NCBI GenBank assembly: GCA_963735465.1
Contig: CAVTLA010000001.1
Location: forward strand, 3,782,001-3,846,000
DNA length: 64,000 bases
Source of the DNA: DASZHJ01 sp963735465
Lineage (GTDB): Bacteria > Pseudomonadota > Alphaproteobacteria > ATCC43930 > CGMCC-115725
Reading direction: 5' to 3'
Below are positions 44,673 to 54,143 of this stretch, in pieces. Within the stretch, counting starts at the first letter, position 1; every line of letters starts with the position of its first letter. Position numbers and translations under genes: made by a program. The notes under the pieces are model-generated. The model was not told the DNA's origin, did no database searches, and was given only the letters and a program-made list of their open reading frames with translations.

Positions 44673-46124
44673 CTATCCGAGAAGGCTGGAGACATGCTGG
44701 AACCAGATCACCAGCTGCGGCGGCAGGTAGATGCCGGCGGCGAAGACCAGGGCCAGGTGGGCGAAGAGCGGCGCGTAGGACGCCTTGACCGGCGCGGTGC
44801 CGCCGCGCACCTCGCCGAAGGCGAGGCCGTTCAGTCGCAGCAGCAAGGCGCCGAAGGCGATCAGCAGGCCGAACACCAGGGGAATGGCGAGGAGCGGCGA
44901 GCGGGCAAAGGTGGAGCTCACCACCAGGAACTCGCTCATGAAGATCCCCATCGGCGGCAATCCTGCGATCGCGACGACGCCGAGAACCAGGCTCCAGCCG
45001 AGCCATGGATGCGACTCCGTGAGGCCGCCGATCTCGCTGAGCTTCTGGCTGCCCTTGACCTGGGCGACATGGCCCACGGCGAAGAAGATGCCGGACTTGG
45101 TGAGGCTGTGCATGGTCATGTGCAGGAGCCCGGCGAAATTCGCCAGCGGTCCGCCCATGCCGAAGGCGAAGACGATGATCCCCATGTGCTCGATGGAGGA
45201 ATAGGCGAAGAGCCGCTTGATGTCCCGGCGGCGATAAAGCATGAACGCCGCGAAGACCACGGAGACCAGCCCCAGGGTCACCATCAGGGGCCCCGGCGCC
45301 AGCGCCGCCGCATTGGCGGTCATCAGCATCTTGAAGCGCAGCACCGCGTAGAGCGCGACGTTGAGGAGGAGGCCGGACAGCACCGCCGAGATCGGCGTCG
45401 GGCCTTCCGCATGGGCATCCGGGAGCCAGGCGTGGAGCGGCGCCAGCCCGACCTTGGTGCCGTAGCCCAGCAACAGGAACACGAAGGCGACGTTGAGGAG
45501 CGCCGGATCGAAGGCGGCGGCGTGGGCGATGAGCGTCGTCCACACCATGGACTCCGTGCCCTCGCCGATCACCGGCTGCGCCGCGACGTAGACGAGGATG
45601 GTGCCGAAGAGCGCGAGCGCGATGCCGACGCTGCCGAGAATGAAATACTTCCACGCCGCCTCCAGGGCCTCGTGGGTGCGGTAGATGCCCACCATCATGA
45701 CCGTGGTGAGGGTGGCGATCTCGATCGCGACCCACATCAGCCCGATGTTGTTCGCCAGCAGCGCCAGGTTCATGGCGAACATCAGGACCTGGTACATGGC
45801 GTGATAGAAGCGCAGATAGGTCGGCGTCAGCCGGCCGATCTCCAGCTCGTGGCCGACGTAGCTGGCGCTGAAGATGCTGGTGGTGAACCCCACGAAGGTA
45901 TTGAGGGCGATGAAGACCACGTTGAGGTCGTCGACGATAAGGTAGTTCGTCGGCGCGGGATGGGCGCCGACCAGCGGCAGGACGGCGGCAACGAAGGTGG
46001 CGAAGGTCGCGGCCACGTTGAGGCGGGCCGCCAGCCAGTAGCTCGGCAGCAGGGCCAGCACGGCGGCGGCGACGAGCGGGATCAGCAGCACCACGTAGAC
46101 GGCGTCGGCGGGCAGGCCGGTCAT
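44673..46124 (-). CDS. HyfF-like antiporter-type membrane subunit (NuoN/MrpD-like)
   Basis: A 483-residue polytopic protein of the proton-conducting Proton_antipo_M family with about 14 helices. GLMWVAIEIATLTTVMMVGI (TM5-like Glu), GYGTKVGLAPLHAWLPDAHA (TM7 Lys and the conserved HAWLPDAH) and the Lys/His in LTKSGIFFAVGH are the charged residues of the ion channel. It corresponds to HyfF of hydrogenase-4. Its ATG overlaps the HyfE stop (ATGA, 46121-46124), as in other tightly coupled complex genes. Confidence 0.92.
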   Translation of the reverse strand: MTGLPADAVYVVLLIPLVAAAVLALLPSYWLAARLNVAATFATFVAAVLPLVGAHPAPTNYLIVDDLNVVFIALNTFVGFTTSIFSASYVGHELEIGRLTPTYLRFYHAMYQVLMFAMNLALLANNIGLMWVAIEIATLTTVMMVGIYRTHEALEAAWKYFILGSVGIALALFGTILVYVAAQPVIGEGTESMVWTTLIAHAAAFDPALLNVAFVFLLLGYGTKVGLAPLHAWLPDAHAEGPTPISAVLSGLLLNVALYAVLRFKMLMTANAAALAPGPLMVTLGLVSVVFAAFMLYRRRDIKRLFAYSSIEHMGIIVFAFGMGGPLANFAGLLHMTMHSLTKSGIFFAVGHVAQVKGSQKLSEIGGLTESHPWLGWSLVLGVVAIAGLPPMGIFMSEFLVVSSTFARSPLLAIPLVFGLLIAFGALLLRLNGLAFGEVRGGTAPVKASYAPLFAHLALVFAAGIYLPPQLVIWFQHVSSLLG

Positions 46125-46784
46125 TCCCGCTCTCCCCGGAATCGATCCATGGCTTGGAGATCGACGGTGTCGAAGCGCTCGCGGATGCGGAAGAGGAAGA
46201 TGCCGATGACGATGAAGGCGATCAGGATCGAGAAGGCGACGCTGATCTCCACCACCAGCGGCATGCCCTTGGCGCCGGTTGCCGCCAGCACCAGACCATT
46301 CTCCAGGGACATGAACCCCACCACCTGGCTGACGGCGTTGCGCCGGGTCACCATGATGAGGAGGCCCAGCAGCACGACCGCGAGCGCAAAGGCGAGATCC
46401 TCCCGGGCGATGGGACTCGCCTCGCCGGTGACCCGCAGCATCACCACCATGGAGAGCGCCACCAGCGCCAGCCCTCCCAGCATGGTGACGCCGATCCCCA
46501 CCACCGTCTCGATCTCGCGATGGATGCCGAGACGCTCGACGATCCGCCTGAGCGCGCCGGGAATCACGATCGCCTTGAAGCCGAGGGTGAGGATCGCCGT
46601 CACGTAGAGGTGCGGCGCGTCCTGGATGAAGGCCTGCCAGGCGACCGAGAGCGCCAGGGTCAGGGCGTGCAGCGGCGTAGACGTTGAGCATCGCGTAGAG
46701 CCGGTCCTGATAGAGCAGCACGAAGCTGATGAGGACGAGTCCGCCGGCGAGGAGATGGGAGATGTCGAAATCGAGGCGGTCCAT
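46121..46784 (-). CDS. HyfE-like membrane subunit (interrupted by a one-base insertion)
   Basis: The N-terminus from the ATG at 46784 (MDRLDFDISHLLAGGLVLIS, then FVLLYQDRLYAMLNVYA) runs into a frame break at 46674-46675, where one G of GG is surplus. The next frame continues LHALTLALSVAWQAFIQDAP, then LTLGFKAIVIPGAL, and ends at 46121. Restored length is about 220 residues, equal to E. coli HyfE. It has six or seven helices with a NuoK-like Glu in GFMSLENGLVLA. Its ATG directly abuts the HyfC stop. The interruption is probably a sequence error. Confidence 0.85.
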
Positions 46785-47741
46785 CTAAAAGCTCCCGGAG
46801 ACGAACCGCAGGAGCGTCGCCAGAAGCCCCAGCATCAGGGCCGCGCCCAGGAACTCCGGCACCCGGAACACCCGCATCTTGGCGATGCCGGTCTCGAAGA
46901 CCGCGAGCAGCACGCCGCCGGCGGCGAGCTTGGCGACATAGGCGCCCGCGCCCATCAGCTCCGGCACCATGCTGCCGCTCGATTGCGCCAGTCCCCAGGG
47001 AACGAAGAGACAGGCGATCAGCGAGATGTAAAGCAGCAGCTTCAGATCGGCGGCGAGCTCGATCAGCGCCAGGTGCCGGCCGGAATATTCCAGCACCATC
47101 GCCTCGTGCACCATGGTGAGCTCGAGATGGGTGGCGGGATTGTCCACGGGGATGCGCGCGTTCTCGGCCAGCGCCACGATGACGAGGGCGATGAGCGCCA
47201 GCGCCAGGGACACCCGCAACCCCACCGCCGACGAGCCCATGAAGGCCGCCATGGTGGAGAGCTGGGTCGAGCCGGCGATCAGCGCCAGGGTGAAGACGAT
47301 GGTGATCATCGCGGGCTCGGCCAGCGACGCGATCATCACCTCCCGGCTCGATCCGATGCCGCCGAAGCTGGTGCCGACGTCCATGCCGGCGAGCGCCAGA
47401 AAAAAGCGCGCGCTGGCGAGGAGCGCGATGATGGCGATGAGATCGGCGGACCAGCTGAAGAGAAGCCCGGTGGCGAAGGTCGGGACGAGAGCCGCGGCGA
47501 CCCAGGTGGCGGCGAAGATCAGGTAGGGCGTGGCGCGGAACAGCCAGCTCGCATTCTCCGCCAGCACCGCCTCCTTGCGCAGGAGACGCAGCAGGTCGCG
47601 ATAGGGCTGCAGGATCGGCGGGCCCTGGCGGCGCAGCAGGCGCGACTTCACCTTGCGCACGAGGCCGACCAGCATCGGCGCCAGCAGCAGCACCATCAGC
47701 ATCTGCAGGCCCTGGACCGCGAGGGCGCGGATCAGATCCAT
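46785..47741 (-). CDS. HyfC/HycD-like membrane subunit (NuoH-like)
   Basis: A 318-residue polytopic subunit with eight helices, the complex I ND1 homologue that joins peripheral and membrane arms. QGPPILQPYRDLLRLLRKE, SSREVMIASLAEPAM and ENARIPVDNPATHLELTMVH are the conserved loops at the quinone-site side in NuoH/HycD proteins, including the Glu residues. The ATG at 47741 lies ten bases inside the HyfB 3' end; the upstream open extension is not protein-like. Confidence 0.92.
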   Translation of the reverse strand: MDLIRALAVQGLQMLMVLLLAPMLVGLVRKVKSRLLRRQGPPILQPYRDLLRLLRKEAVLAENASWLFRATPYLIFAATWVAAALVPTFATGLLFSWSADLIAIIALLASARFFLALAGMDVGTSFGGIGSSREVMIASLAEPAMITIVFTLALIAGSTQLSTMAAFMGSSAVGLRVSLALALIALVIVALAENARIPVDNPATHLELTMVHEAMVLEYSGRHLALIELAADLKLLLYISLIACLFVPWGLAQSSGSMVPELMGAGAYVAKLAAGGVLLAVFETGIAKMRVFRVPEFLGAALMLGLLATLLRFVSGSF

Positions 47742-49744
47742 GTCGCCAGCACCAGGAGCAGCAGCACGAGGGCCAGGAACACCAGGCTCAGATAGCGCCG
47801 GATGGTGAGGAACTGCATGGTGTTGACCCGCTGCGCGACGAAGCTCACGGCGCCGTAGATCGGCATATAGAGCCACTCCCAGACGAGGTCGTGCAGCTCG
47901 ACCTGGAGCACCGCCGGTCTCGCGTCGCCGGGCGGCGGCATGGTGACGCGCTCGCTGGCGCGAAAGAGGACGGTGCCGAACACCCGCCGGATCGGCTGCG
48001 AGAAGCTGGCGGCGGAGTACTGGGTCAGTGGGCTCGGATCGGGAAAACCGCAGTCCCAGGCCGGCGCCCGCCGCACCGCCCGGGAGGCCAGGCGGTGGAT
48101 CGCCACCACCGACAGCAGCGAGGAGAGCGCGATGAAGAGGAAGACCAGGAGCCCGTCATAGGAGCTGCGACCCTCGCTCACCGGCACGACCGCAAGCCAC
48201 GCCATGTCGCTCTGCACCGGCATGCGGCCGCCGACGAGACCCTGGGCGAGCGGTGCCAGCGCGTCGATGACGGGACCCGGCAGCACGCCGGCGAGGAGGC
48301 AGAGGCCGGCGAGACCGAGCATCGCCGTCAGCGAGAAGCGATCGACGTCCACCGCCGACGCCACCGCCGGCGAGCGCGGCCGGCCGAGGAAGGTGACGCC
48401 GAAGGCCTTGACGAAGACCGCCGCGGCAAGCGCCGTCGAGAGCGCCAGCATGGCGCCGATCGCCGGGATCAGGATCTTGAGACCCCATTGCGGCAGGGTC
48501 GGGCTGAGCAGGATCGCCTGCAGGGTCAGCCACTCCGAGACGAAGCCGTTGAGGGGCGGGAGCGCCGAGATCGCGACGCAGCCGACGAGGACGCAGAAGC
48601 TGGTGAGCGGCATGCGGTGGATGAGACCGCCCAGGCGTTCCATGTCGCGCTCGCCGGTGGCGGTCAGCACCGCACCGGCGCCGAAGAACAGCAGGCTCTT
48701 GAAGAGGGAGTGATTGAGCACGTGCAGGAGCGCCGCGGTGAAGGCAAGCGCCGCCGCCGCGGCCATGCCGTTGGCGCGGAAGGCGAGCGCCAATCCCAGG
48801 CCGATGAAGATGATGCCGACGTTCTCCACCGTGCTGTAGGCCAGCATCCGTTTCAGGTCGCGCTGCATCAGCGCCGAGAGCACGCCGAGCAGCGCCGTCG
48901 ATCCCGCGGGCGCCAGCACCACCAGCGCCGACCACCAGCTCGGCTCGCCCAGGAGATCGAAGACGATGCGGATGAATCCGTAGACGGCGACCTTGGTCAT
49001 GACGCCGCTCATCAGCGCCGAGACGTGGCTCGGCGCGGCGGGATGAGCCAGCGGCAGCCAGACATGAAGCGGCACCAGCCCCGCCTTCGACCCCGCCCCC
49101 AGGAGCACGAGGCTCAGAATCAGGGCGGTGACGACAGGCGAGTGATGGCCGGCGCGGATCGCGGCGAAGGCGTAGCCGCCCTCGGGACCGGCGAGGAGAC
49201 CGAAGGCGAGCAGCAGCGCCAAGGTCCCGAAACTCGCCATCACGAGATAGACATAGCCGGCCTGGGCGTTGTCGCCGTCGCGATGATGGGACATGACCAG
49301 CGCCCAGGAGCTCAGCGACATGAACTCCCAGCACAGCAGGAAGGTGAAGGCGTCGTCGGCGAGGACGACGAGGTTCATGCCGGCGAGGAACGCCGGATAG
49401 AACGGCAGCACGCGCTCAGGCGCCGATTCATGGCGTCCGTAGCCGAGGGCATAGAGGCTCGCCGCAGCGCCGCCGAGATTGACCACCGCGAGAAAGAAGG
49501 CGGCGAGCGCGTCGATCCGGAAATGCGCGCCGAGCCATGGCAGGCCGAGCGGCAGCACGATCTCCGGCGCCGCCGCAGCACCGGCGACGAGATGCAGGAG
49601 TGCCGACGCGAACGCGGCCGCGGACACCGCGAGCGCCCCGCCATAGACCATCGTCGTCGCCGAGGACGAGCGTGCCGCCGCCAGCCCCAGGCACGCCAGC
49701 GCGAGAAACGCGGCCACGCACCAGAGCGCGATGACGACCGCCAT
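47732..49744 (-). CDS. HyfB-like antiporter-type membrane subunit (NuoL/MrpA-like)
   Basis: A 670-residue polytopic proton-translocating subunit and the first gene of the leftward Ehr operon. Conserved stretches are FTFLLCWEFMSLSSWALVMS (TM5 Glu), GAGSKAGLVPLHVWLPLAHP (TM7 Lys), NHSLFKSLLFFGAG and LAYSTVENVGIIFIGLGLAL. The C-terminus (from about residue 560) has the HyfB/HycC extension with CGFPDPSPLTQYSAASFSQP and a final helix. No ferredoxin or formate dehydrogenase gene precedes it; a small XRE regulator lies 65 bases upstream. Confidence 0.92.
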   Translation of the reverse strand: MAVVIALWCVAAFLALACLGLAAARSSSATTMVYGGALAVSAAAFASALLHLVAGAAAAPEIVLPLGLPWLGAHFRIDALAAFFLAVVNLGGAAASLYALGYGRHESAPERVLPFYPAFLAGMNLVVLADDAFTFLLCWEFMSLSSWALVMSHHRDGDNAQAGYVYLVMASFGTLALLLAFGLLAGPEGGYAFAAIRAGHHSPVVTALILSLVLLGAGSKAGLVPLHVWLPLAHPAAPSHVSALMSGVMTKVAVYGFIRIVFDLLGEPSWWSALVVLAPAGSTALLGVLSALMQRDLKRMLAYSTVENVGIIFIGLGLALAFRANGMAAAAALAFTAALLHVLNHSLFKSLLFFGAGAVLTATGERDMERLGGLIHRMPLTSFCVLVGCVAISALPPLNGFVSEWLTLQAILLSPTLPQWGLKILIPAIGAMLALSTALAAAVFVKAFGVTFLGRPRSPAVASAVDVDRFSLTAMLGLAGLCLLAGVLPGPVIDALAPLAQGLVGGRMPVQSDMAWLAVVPVSEGRSSYDGLLVFLFIALSSLLSVVAIHRLASRAVRRAPAWDCGFPDPSPLTQYSAASFSQPIRRVFGTVLFRASERVTMPPPGDARPAVLQVELHDLVWEWLYMPIYGAVSFVAQRVNTMQFLTIRRYLSLVFLALVLLLLVLATWI

Positions 49745-49809
49745 CTGCGTCTATCCCCGTTGCATCAGGACAAGATGGAGATGGCGGCGCGTGTCACGGG
49801 CGATCCCCC

Positions 49810-50055
49810 TCAGGTCTTCAGGCGCACGCCGCGCCCGCCGCCCGCGCTCGCGACGCCCTCGCCGATGAGCTCGATGCCGGCGATGTCGAGGGCGCCGATC
49901 AGCTTCATCAGGGAATCCACATTGCCGCGGATCACGCCCTCGCTCGCCTCCATGCGCTGGATCGTCGGCACGGACAAGCCCGACAGCTCCGCCAGCTTGC
50001 GCTGATCGATGCCGATGAGCGCCCGGGCCGCGCGGAGCTGCGCCGCAGAAATCAT
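49810..50055 (-). CDS. XRE-family small HTH regulator
   Basis: An 81-residue protein. Its first 60 residues form a Cro/CI-type helix-turn-helix: AAQLRAARALIGIDQRKLAE, LSGLSVPTIQRMEASEG, then NVDSLMKLIGALDIAGIE. The late GGGRGVRLKT strand is a motif I know from short alphaproteobacterial XRE proteins that contact a beta-strand partner. The ATG is immediately preceded by an AT-rich TATAAAAT. It is in the same direction as the Ehr operon and may regulate it or itself. Confidence 0.85.
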   Translation of the reverse strand: MISAAQLRAARALIGIDQRKLAELSGLSVPTIQRMEASEGVIRGNVDSLMKLIGALDIAGIELIGEGVASAGGGRGVRLKT

Positions 50056-50423
50056 ATTTTATACATCAACCTTGAAATAAAAAACGTCAGAGTTAATATC
50101 TAGACCGCAGGAAAATGGAACTCAAGCGGGAATTCCGCGGCAGACGAGCCCTCTGAAAATTCCGGCGCCGGCGAGCCCGGCCGGCACCGATCCGAGGCGA
50201 GGCGACATCGTGGTGCCCCTGCAATCCATGAGGCGCGGATGCACGACCGCACCACCCTCAATAGTCGCATTGCGAAACCCGGACCATGACAAAAATCGAA
50301 TTGGCGGTCCGCGCGCCAGACCCAACTTGACCCGACACGTACCGGGGCATGAGACTGACGCGCTGGTGTACGAGGGCCCAACATAGGAGCGCCGCGCACC
50401 CGTTCGAGGCATCGGGAGGCGGC
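50056..50423. other. Divergent intergenic region with AT-rich patch
   Basis: About 370 bases between the XRE gene and the TPP-enzyme operon. The first 45 bases (50056-50100) are far more AT-rich than the rest of the window and include TATAAAAT (reverse) next to the XRE start. A CTTGACC at 50326 could be a -35 element for the rightward operon, but no matching -10 is clear. No RNA gene or palindrome noticed. Confidence 0.45.
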
Positions 50424-52265
50424 GTGACGGCTGAAGCAGGCGGAAAGACGGATCGGATCGTCCCTCCTCAGGGTGCCGGGGCCGTGGAGCGGCCGCAGGC
50501 GCCCAGCAACACCGAGGGCGTCTGGGGCAGCGACGTCATCGCCGACATGCTGCGGGCGCTCGATCTGCCCTATGTCGCGCTCAATCCCGGCGCCAGCTTT
50601 CGCGGCTTGCACGACAGCCTGGTCAATCACCTCGGCAATGCGCGGCCGCAGATGCTGCTGTGCCTGCATGAGGAATCCGCGGTGGCGATCGCGCACGGCT
50701 ATGCCAAGGTCGCGGGCCGTCCGATGGGCGCCATCGTCCACAGCAATGTCGGGCTGATGCACGCGACCATGGCGATCTTCGACGCCTGGTGCGACCGCGT
50801 GCCGGTGATCGTGCTGGGTGCGACCGGCCCGGTCGACGCCGCGAAGCGCCGGCCCTGGATCGACTGGATCCACACCGCGCGCGACCAGGGCGCGCTGGTG
50901 CGCGATTATACGAAATGGGACGACCAGCCGGCCTCGATCGAGGCGGCGATCGAATCGGTGCTGCGCGCCCACCTGCTCGCGACCACGGCGCCCCAGGGCC
51001 CGGTCTACGTCTGTCTCGATGCCGGACTCCAGGAAGCAAAGCTCGAGCGCGCGCCGGCGCTCCCCGAGGTCGGCCAGTTCAAGGCGCCGGCGCCGGCGGT
51101 GCCGGCACCGGAACTCGTCGCCGAGGCGGCACGACGGCTGCACGGCGCCGCGCGGCCGCTCATCCTCATGGGCCGGCACTCCCGGGCGCTCGAGGACTGG
51201 CGCCGGCGCGTCGCCCTCGCCGAGGCGCTCGGCGCCGTGGTGCTGACGGACGGGAAGCTCGGCGGCGCGTTCCCGACCGCCCATCCCCTGTTCGGCGCGC
51301 CCGCGACAACCTTTCCGACCGCGCCCAAGATCGAGCTCATGCAGCAGGCGGACGTGGTGCTCGCCCTCGATTGCGTCGACCTCGCCGGCGATCTCAATGC
51401 GGTCTGGCGTGGCGCGAAGCCCGGTTCCTACATCATCCACGCCTCGGTCGATCAGCAGATCCACCGGGGCTGGAGCATGGATTACCAGGGTCTGGCGCCG
51501 GTCGATCTGCGGCTCCTCGCGGAGTCCGACGCCACCGTCGCGGCGCTCCTGCCGGCGGTCGAGCGCCTCGGCGCGCGCCCGCGCCCCGCCTGGCCCGGCC
51601 GCACCCGGTTCCAGCCGCCCGCGCTGCCGACCGCCGACGGCGCCGAGGCGATCACGGTGCCGATCCTCGCGTCCTGCCTGCGCCAGGCGCTCGGCACGCG
51701 CCCGTCGTGCCTCATGCGCAAGCCGCTGTCCTGGACCGGCCATCTCTGGGAGGTGTCGCACCCGCTCGATCTTCTCGGCGACGAGGGCGGCGGCGGCATC
51801 GGATCCGGTCCGGGCATGACGGTGGGCTCGGCGCTCGCGCTCAGGGGCAGCGGCCGCCTGCCGGTCTCCATCCTCGGCGACGGCGATTTCCTCATGGGGC
51901 TCACGGCGATCTGGACCGCGGTTCACTATCACGTGCCGGCGCTGGTGGTGGTCGCCAACAACCGCTCGTATTTCAACGACGAGATCCACCAGGACCGGGT
52001 CGCGCGGGAGCGCGGCCGGCCGACCGCCAATCGCTGGATCGGCCAGCGCATGAGCGATCCCGAGCTCGACCTCGCGACCCTCGCCCGCGGCCAGGGCGCC
52101 ATCGGTCACGGGCCCATCACCGATCCCGCCGAGCTCGTGGCGGTGCTGACGCGCGCCATCGCGCAAGTCGAGGCGGGCGACGTCGTGGTGGTCGACGTGC
52201 GGGTCGAGCCCGGCTACGACCCGAACACCGCCAGCGCGATGACGCGCCAGGCGGTAAAATCTTGA
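50424..52265 (+). CDS. Thiamine-pyrophosphate-dependent enzyme (acetolactate synthase-like)
   Basis: About 613 residues in three domains: a pyrimidine-binding domain with the catalytic Glu near residue 83 (LCLHEESAVAIAHGYAKV), a central domain (GAARPLILMGRHSRA), and a TPP domain with GDGDFLMGLTAIW and NNRSYFNDE, the metal/diphosphate motif. It may decarboxylate or ligate a 2-keto acid; the family also contains benzoylformate, oxalyl-CoA and sulfopyruvate decarboxylases, so the substrate is open. The start is GTG at 50424, with GGAGG four bases before it. It overlaps the ATPase gene of a NitT/TauT importer, suggesting that the importer delivers its substrate or precursor. Confidence 0.87.
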   Translation: MTAEAGGKTDRIVPPQGAGAVERPQAPSNTEGVWGSDVIADMLRALDLPYVALNPGASFRGLHDSLVNHLGNARPQMLLCLHEESAVAIAHGYAKVAGRPMGAIVHSNVGLMHATMAIFDAWCDRVPVIVLGATGPVDAAKRRPWIDWIHTARDQGALVRDYTKWDDQPASIEAAIESVLRAHLLATTAPQGPVYVCLDAGLQEAKLERAPALPEVGQFKAPAPAVPAPELVAEAARRLHGAARPLILMGRHSRALEDWRRRVALAEALGAVVLTDGKLGGAFPTAHPLFGAPATTFPTAPKIELMQQADVVLALDCVDLAGDLNAVWRGAKPGSYIIHASVDQQIHRGWSMDYQGLAPVDLRLLAESDATVAALLPAVERLGARPRPAWPGRTRFQPPALPTADGAEAITVPILASCLRQALGTRPSCLMRKPLSWTGHLWEVSHPLDLLGDEGGGGIGSGPGMTVGSALALRGSGRLPVSILGDGDFLMGLTAIWTAVHYHVPALVVVANNRSYFNDEIHQDRVARERGRPTANRWIGQRMSDPELDLATLARGQGAIGHGPITDPAELVAVLTRAIAQVEAGDVVVVDVRVEPGYDPNTASAMTRQAVKS

Positions 52266-53120
52266 GCGGCGTGGCCGCCCTGCCGCTGACCACACATCCG
52301 GAGACGGTGGTAGCACCCGCCGCCCTGGCGATCGACAACGTCTCGAAGCGCTTTGCGATCCCCGGCGGCGATCTCGTCGCGGTGGATCGCGTGTCGTTCG
52401 AGGTGCGCGCGGGCGAGTTCCTCTCGATCATCGGCCCGTCGGGCTGCGGCAAGTCGACGCTTTTCAACATCATCGGCGGTCTCGACCGCGCTTATGAGGG
52501 CCGCGTCCTGGTGCAGGGCGAGCCGATCGCCGGCTCGCACCGCTCGATCGGCATGGTGTTCCAGGAGGAAATCGGCCTTCCCCTGGCGAACGGCGCGGCA
52601 GAACGTGGAATTCCCCCTGGAGATCGCCGGCATCGACCGGCGCACGCGCAGCGAGCGCGCCGACCGCCTGTTGCGGCTGGTCGGTCTCGACGGCTTCGAG
52701 ACGCGCTATCCGGCCGAGCTCTCCGGCGGCATGCGGCAGCGGATCGCCATCGCGCGCACCCTCGCCTTCGAGCCCAGGATCCTTCTGATGGACGAGCCCT
52801 TCGCGGCGCTCGACGAGCAGACCCGCCTGCTGCTCGGCGACAAGGTGCTGCAGATCCAGCAGGAGCTGCGCCAGACCACGCTTCTCATCACCCACAACAT
52901 CACCGAGGCGGTGCAGCTCAGCGATCGCGTGCTGGTGATGACCTATCGCCCCGGTCGGCTGAAGCGCGTCATCGACATCGACCTGCCGCGCCCGCGCAGC
53001 TCCGAGGTCGTGGGCAGCGCCGCCTTCGGGCAGTACGTCGCGGCGATCTGGAAGGATCTGCGCGAGGAGGCAAGCCGGGGCATGAGCGAGAGCGAGGACC
53101 GCGCCCGGCACGGCAATTGA
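52262..53120 (+). CDS. NitT/TauT-family ABC ATPase (interrupted by a one-base insertion)
   Basis: From TTG at 52262 (or GTG at 52271) the frame reads Walker A GPSGCGKSTLF and then FQEE before breaking at 52569-52571, where AAA has one A too many. The neighbouring frame resumes SAFPWRTARQNVEFPLEIAG with signature LSGGMRQR and Walker B ILLMDEPFAALDEQ, ending at 53120. Restored length is about 285 residues. The FQEESAFPWRT Q-loop is diagnostic for the nitrate/sulfonate/taurine class. The insertion is probably a sequence error; the importer genes around it are intact. Confidence 0.83.
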
Positions 53121-53185
53121 AGATCCGGTTTCGACCGCACCAAACGAGGCGCGAAGGCAATTCGCGACCACAGGGAGGGACGATC

Positions 53186-54136
53186 ATGCGTCGCTATCTT
53201 TACATGCTGATACCGGCATTGCTGCTTGCGAGCGCCGCGGCGCGGGCGGAGGACGTTCTCAAGCTGGCGGTGCCCCAGAAGGGCTTCTGGGACACCTCGG
53301 TCGCGGAATGGGGCCAGCGCGCGGGCTTCTTCGCCAAGGAGGGCCTTAAGCTCGACATCCTCTACACCAATGGCGGCGCCGACACCGACCGCGCGATCTT
53401 CTCCGGCAGCGTCGACATCGGCATCGCCAACGGGCTCCTGGGCGTGATCGGCGCCTTCCACAAGGGCGTGCCCGTGCGCGTGATCTCGTCGGAGTTCACC
53501 GGCGCCAGCGATCTCTTCTGGTACGCACGCAGCGAGAGCGGCATCAAGAGCCTGAAGGACGCCGCCGGCAAGTCCATGGGCTATTCGAGCCCGGGCTCGT
53601 CCACCAATCTGGTGGCCGGCCTGCTGCTGAAGCAGTACGGGGTCGACCTCAAGCTGGTGCCGGTCGGCGGGCCCGCCGCCAGCCTGACCCAGGTGATGTC
53701 CAGCCAGATCGACATCGGCTGGGCAACGCCGCCCTTCGTCTTCAACGAGATCGATCAGGGCAAGGCGGCGATCGTCGCGCGCGGCAGCGAGATCGCCGCC
53801 ATCGCCGACGAGACGATCCGGGTCCAGGTGTCGACCGCGCCGATCGTCCAGGCGAAGCACGATCTTCTGGTCCGCTTCCAGCGCGCCTACCAGAAGACGA
53901 TCGCATGGATGTACACCGACGGCCAGGCGGTCAAATGGTTCGCCGAGGGCGCCAACGTGAGCGAGGCCCAGGGCCTGCGGGCGCGCGAGCAGTTCTTCCC
54001 GCGGAAGGCGCTCCGCCTCGGCGCGGTGCAGGGCATGGACCTCGCCATGCAGCAGGCGATCGACTTCAAGCGGCTGGAGGCGCCGCTGACCCCGGCCGAG
54101 ATCGCCGAGCTGATGGCGATCGTCCCGGCGGATTGA
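53186..54136 (+). CDS. NitT/TauT-family ABC substrate-binding protein
   Basis: A 316-residue periplasmic protein with a Sec signal (LYMLIPALLLASAAARA, cleaved before EDVL). The fold is of the SsuA/NMT1 class: QKGFWDTSVAEWGQRAGFFA, GSVDIGIANGLLGVIGA, GYSSPGSSTNLVAGLLL. AGGGAGGGA precedes the ATG. It differs clearly from the binding protein at 3259. The ligand is unknown. Confidence 0.9.
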   Translation: MRRYLYMLIPALLLASAAARAEDVLKLAVPQKGFWDTSVAEWGQRAGFFAKEGLKLDILYTNGGADTDRAIFSGSVDIGIANGLLGVIGAFHKGVPVRVISSEFTGASDLFWYARSESGIKSLKDAAGKSMGYSSPGSSTNLVAGLLLKQYGVDLKLVPVGGPAASLTQVMSSQIDIGWATPPFVFNEIDQGKAAIVARGSEIAAIADETIRVQVSTAPIVQAKHDLLVRFQRAYQKTIAWMYTDGQAVKWFAEGANVSEAQGLRAREQFFPRKALRLGAVQGMDLAMQQAIDFKRLEAPLTPAEIAELMAIVPAD

Positions 54137-54143
54137 GCGGAGG

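Noticed and set aside
43196..49744. Functional NiFe hydrogenase or formate hydrogenlyase
   Set aside because: All four Ni-ligand cysteines of the large subunit are replaced, and no maturation or formate dehydrogenase gene is present in the window.
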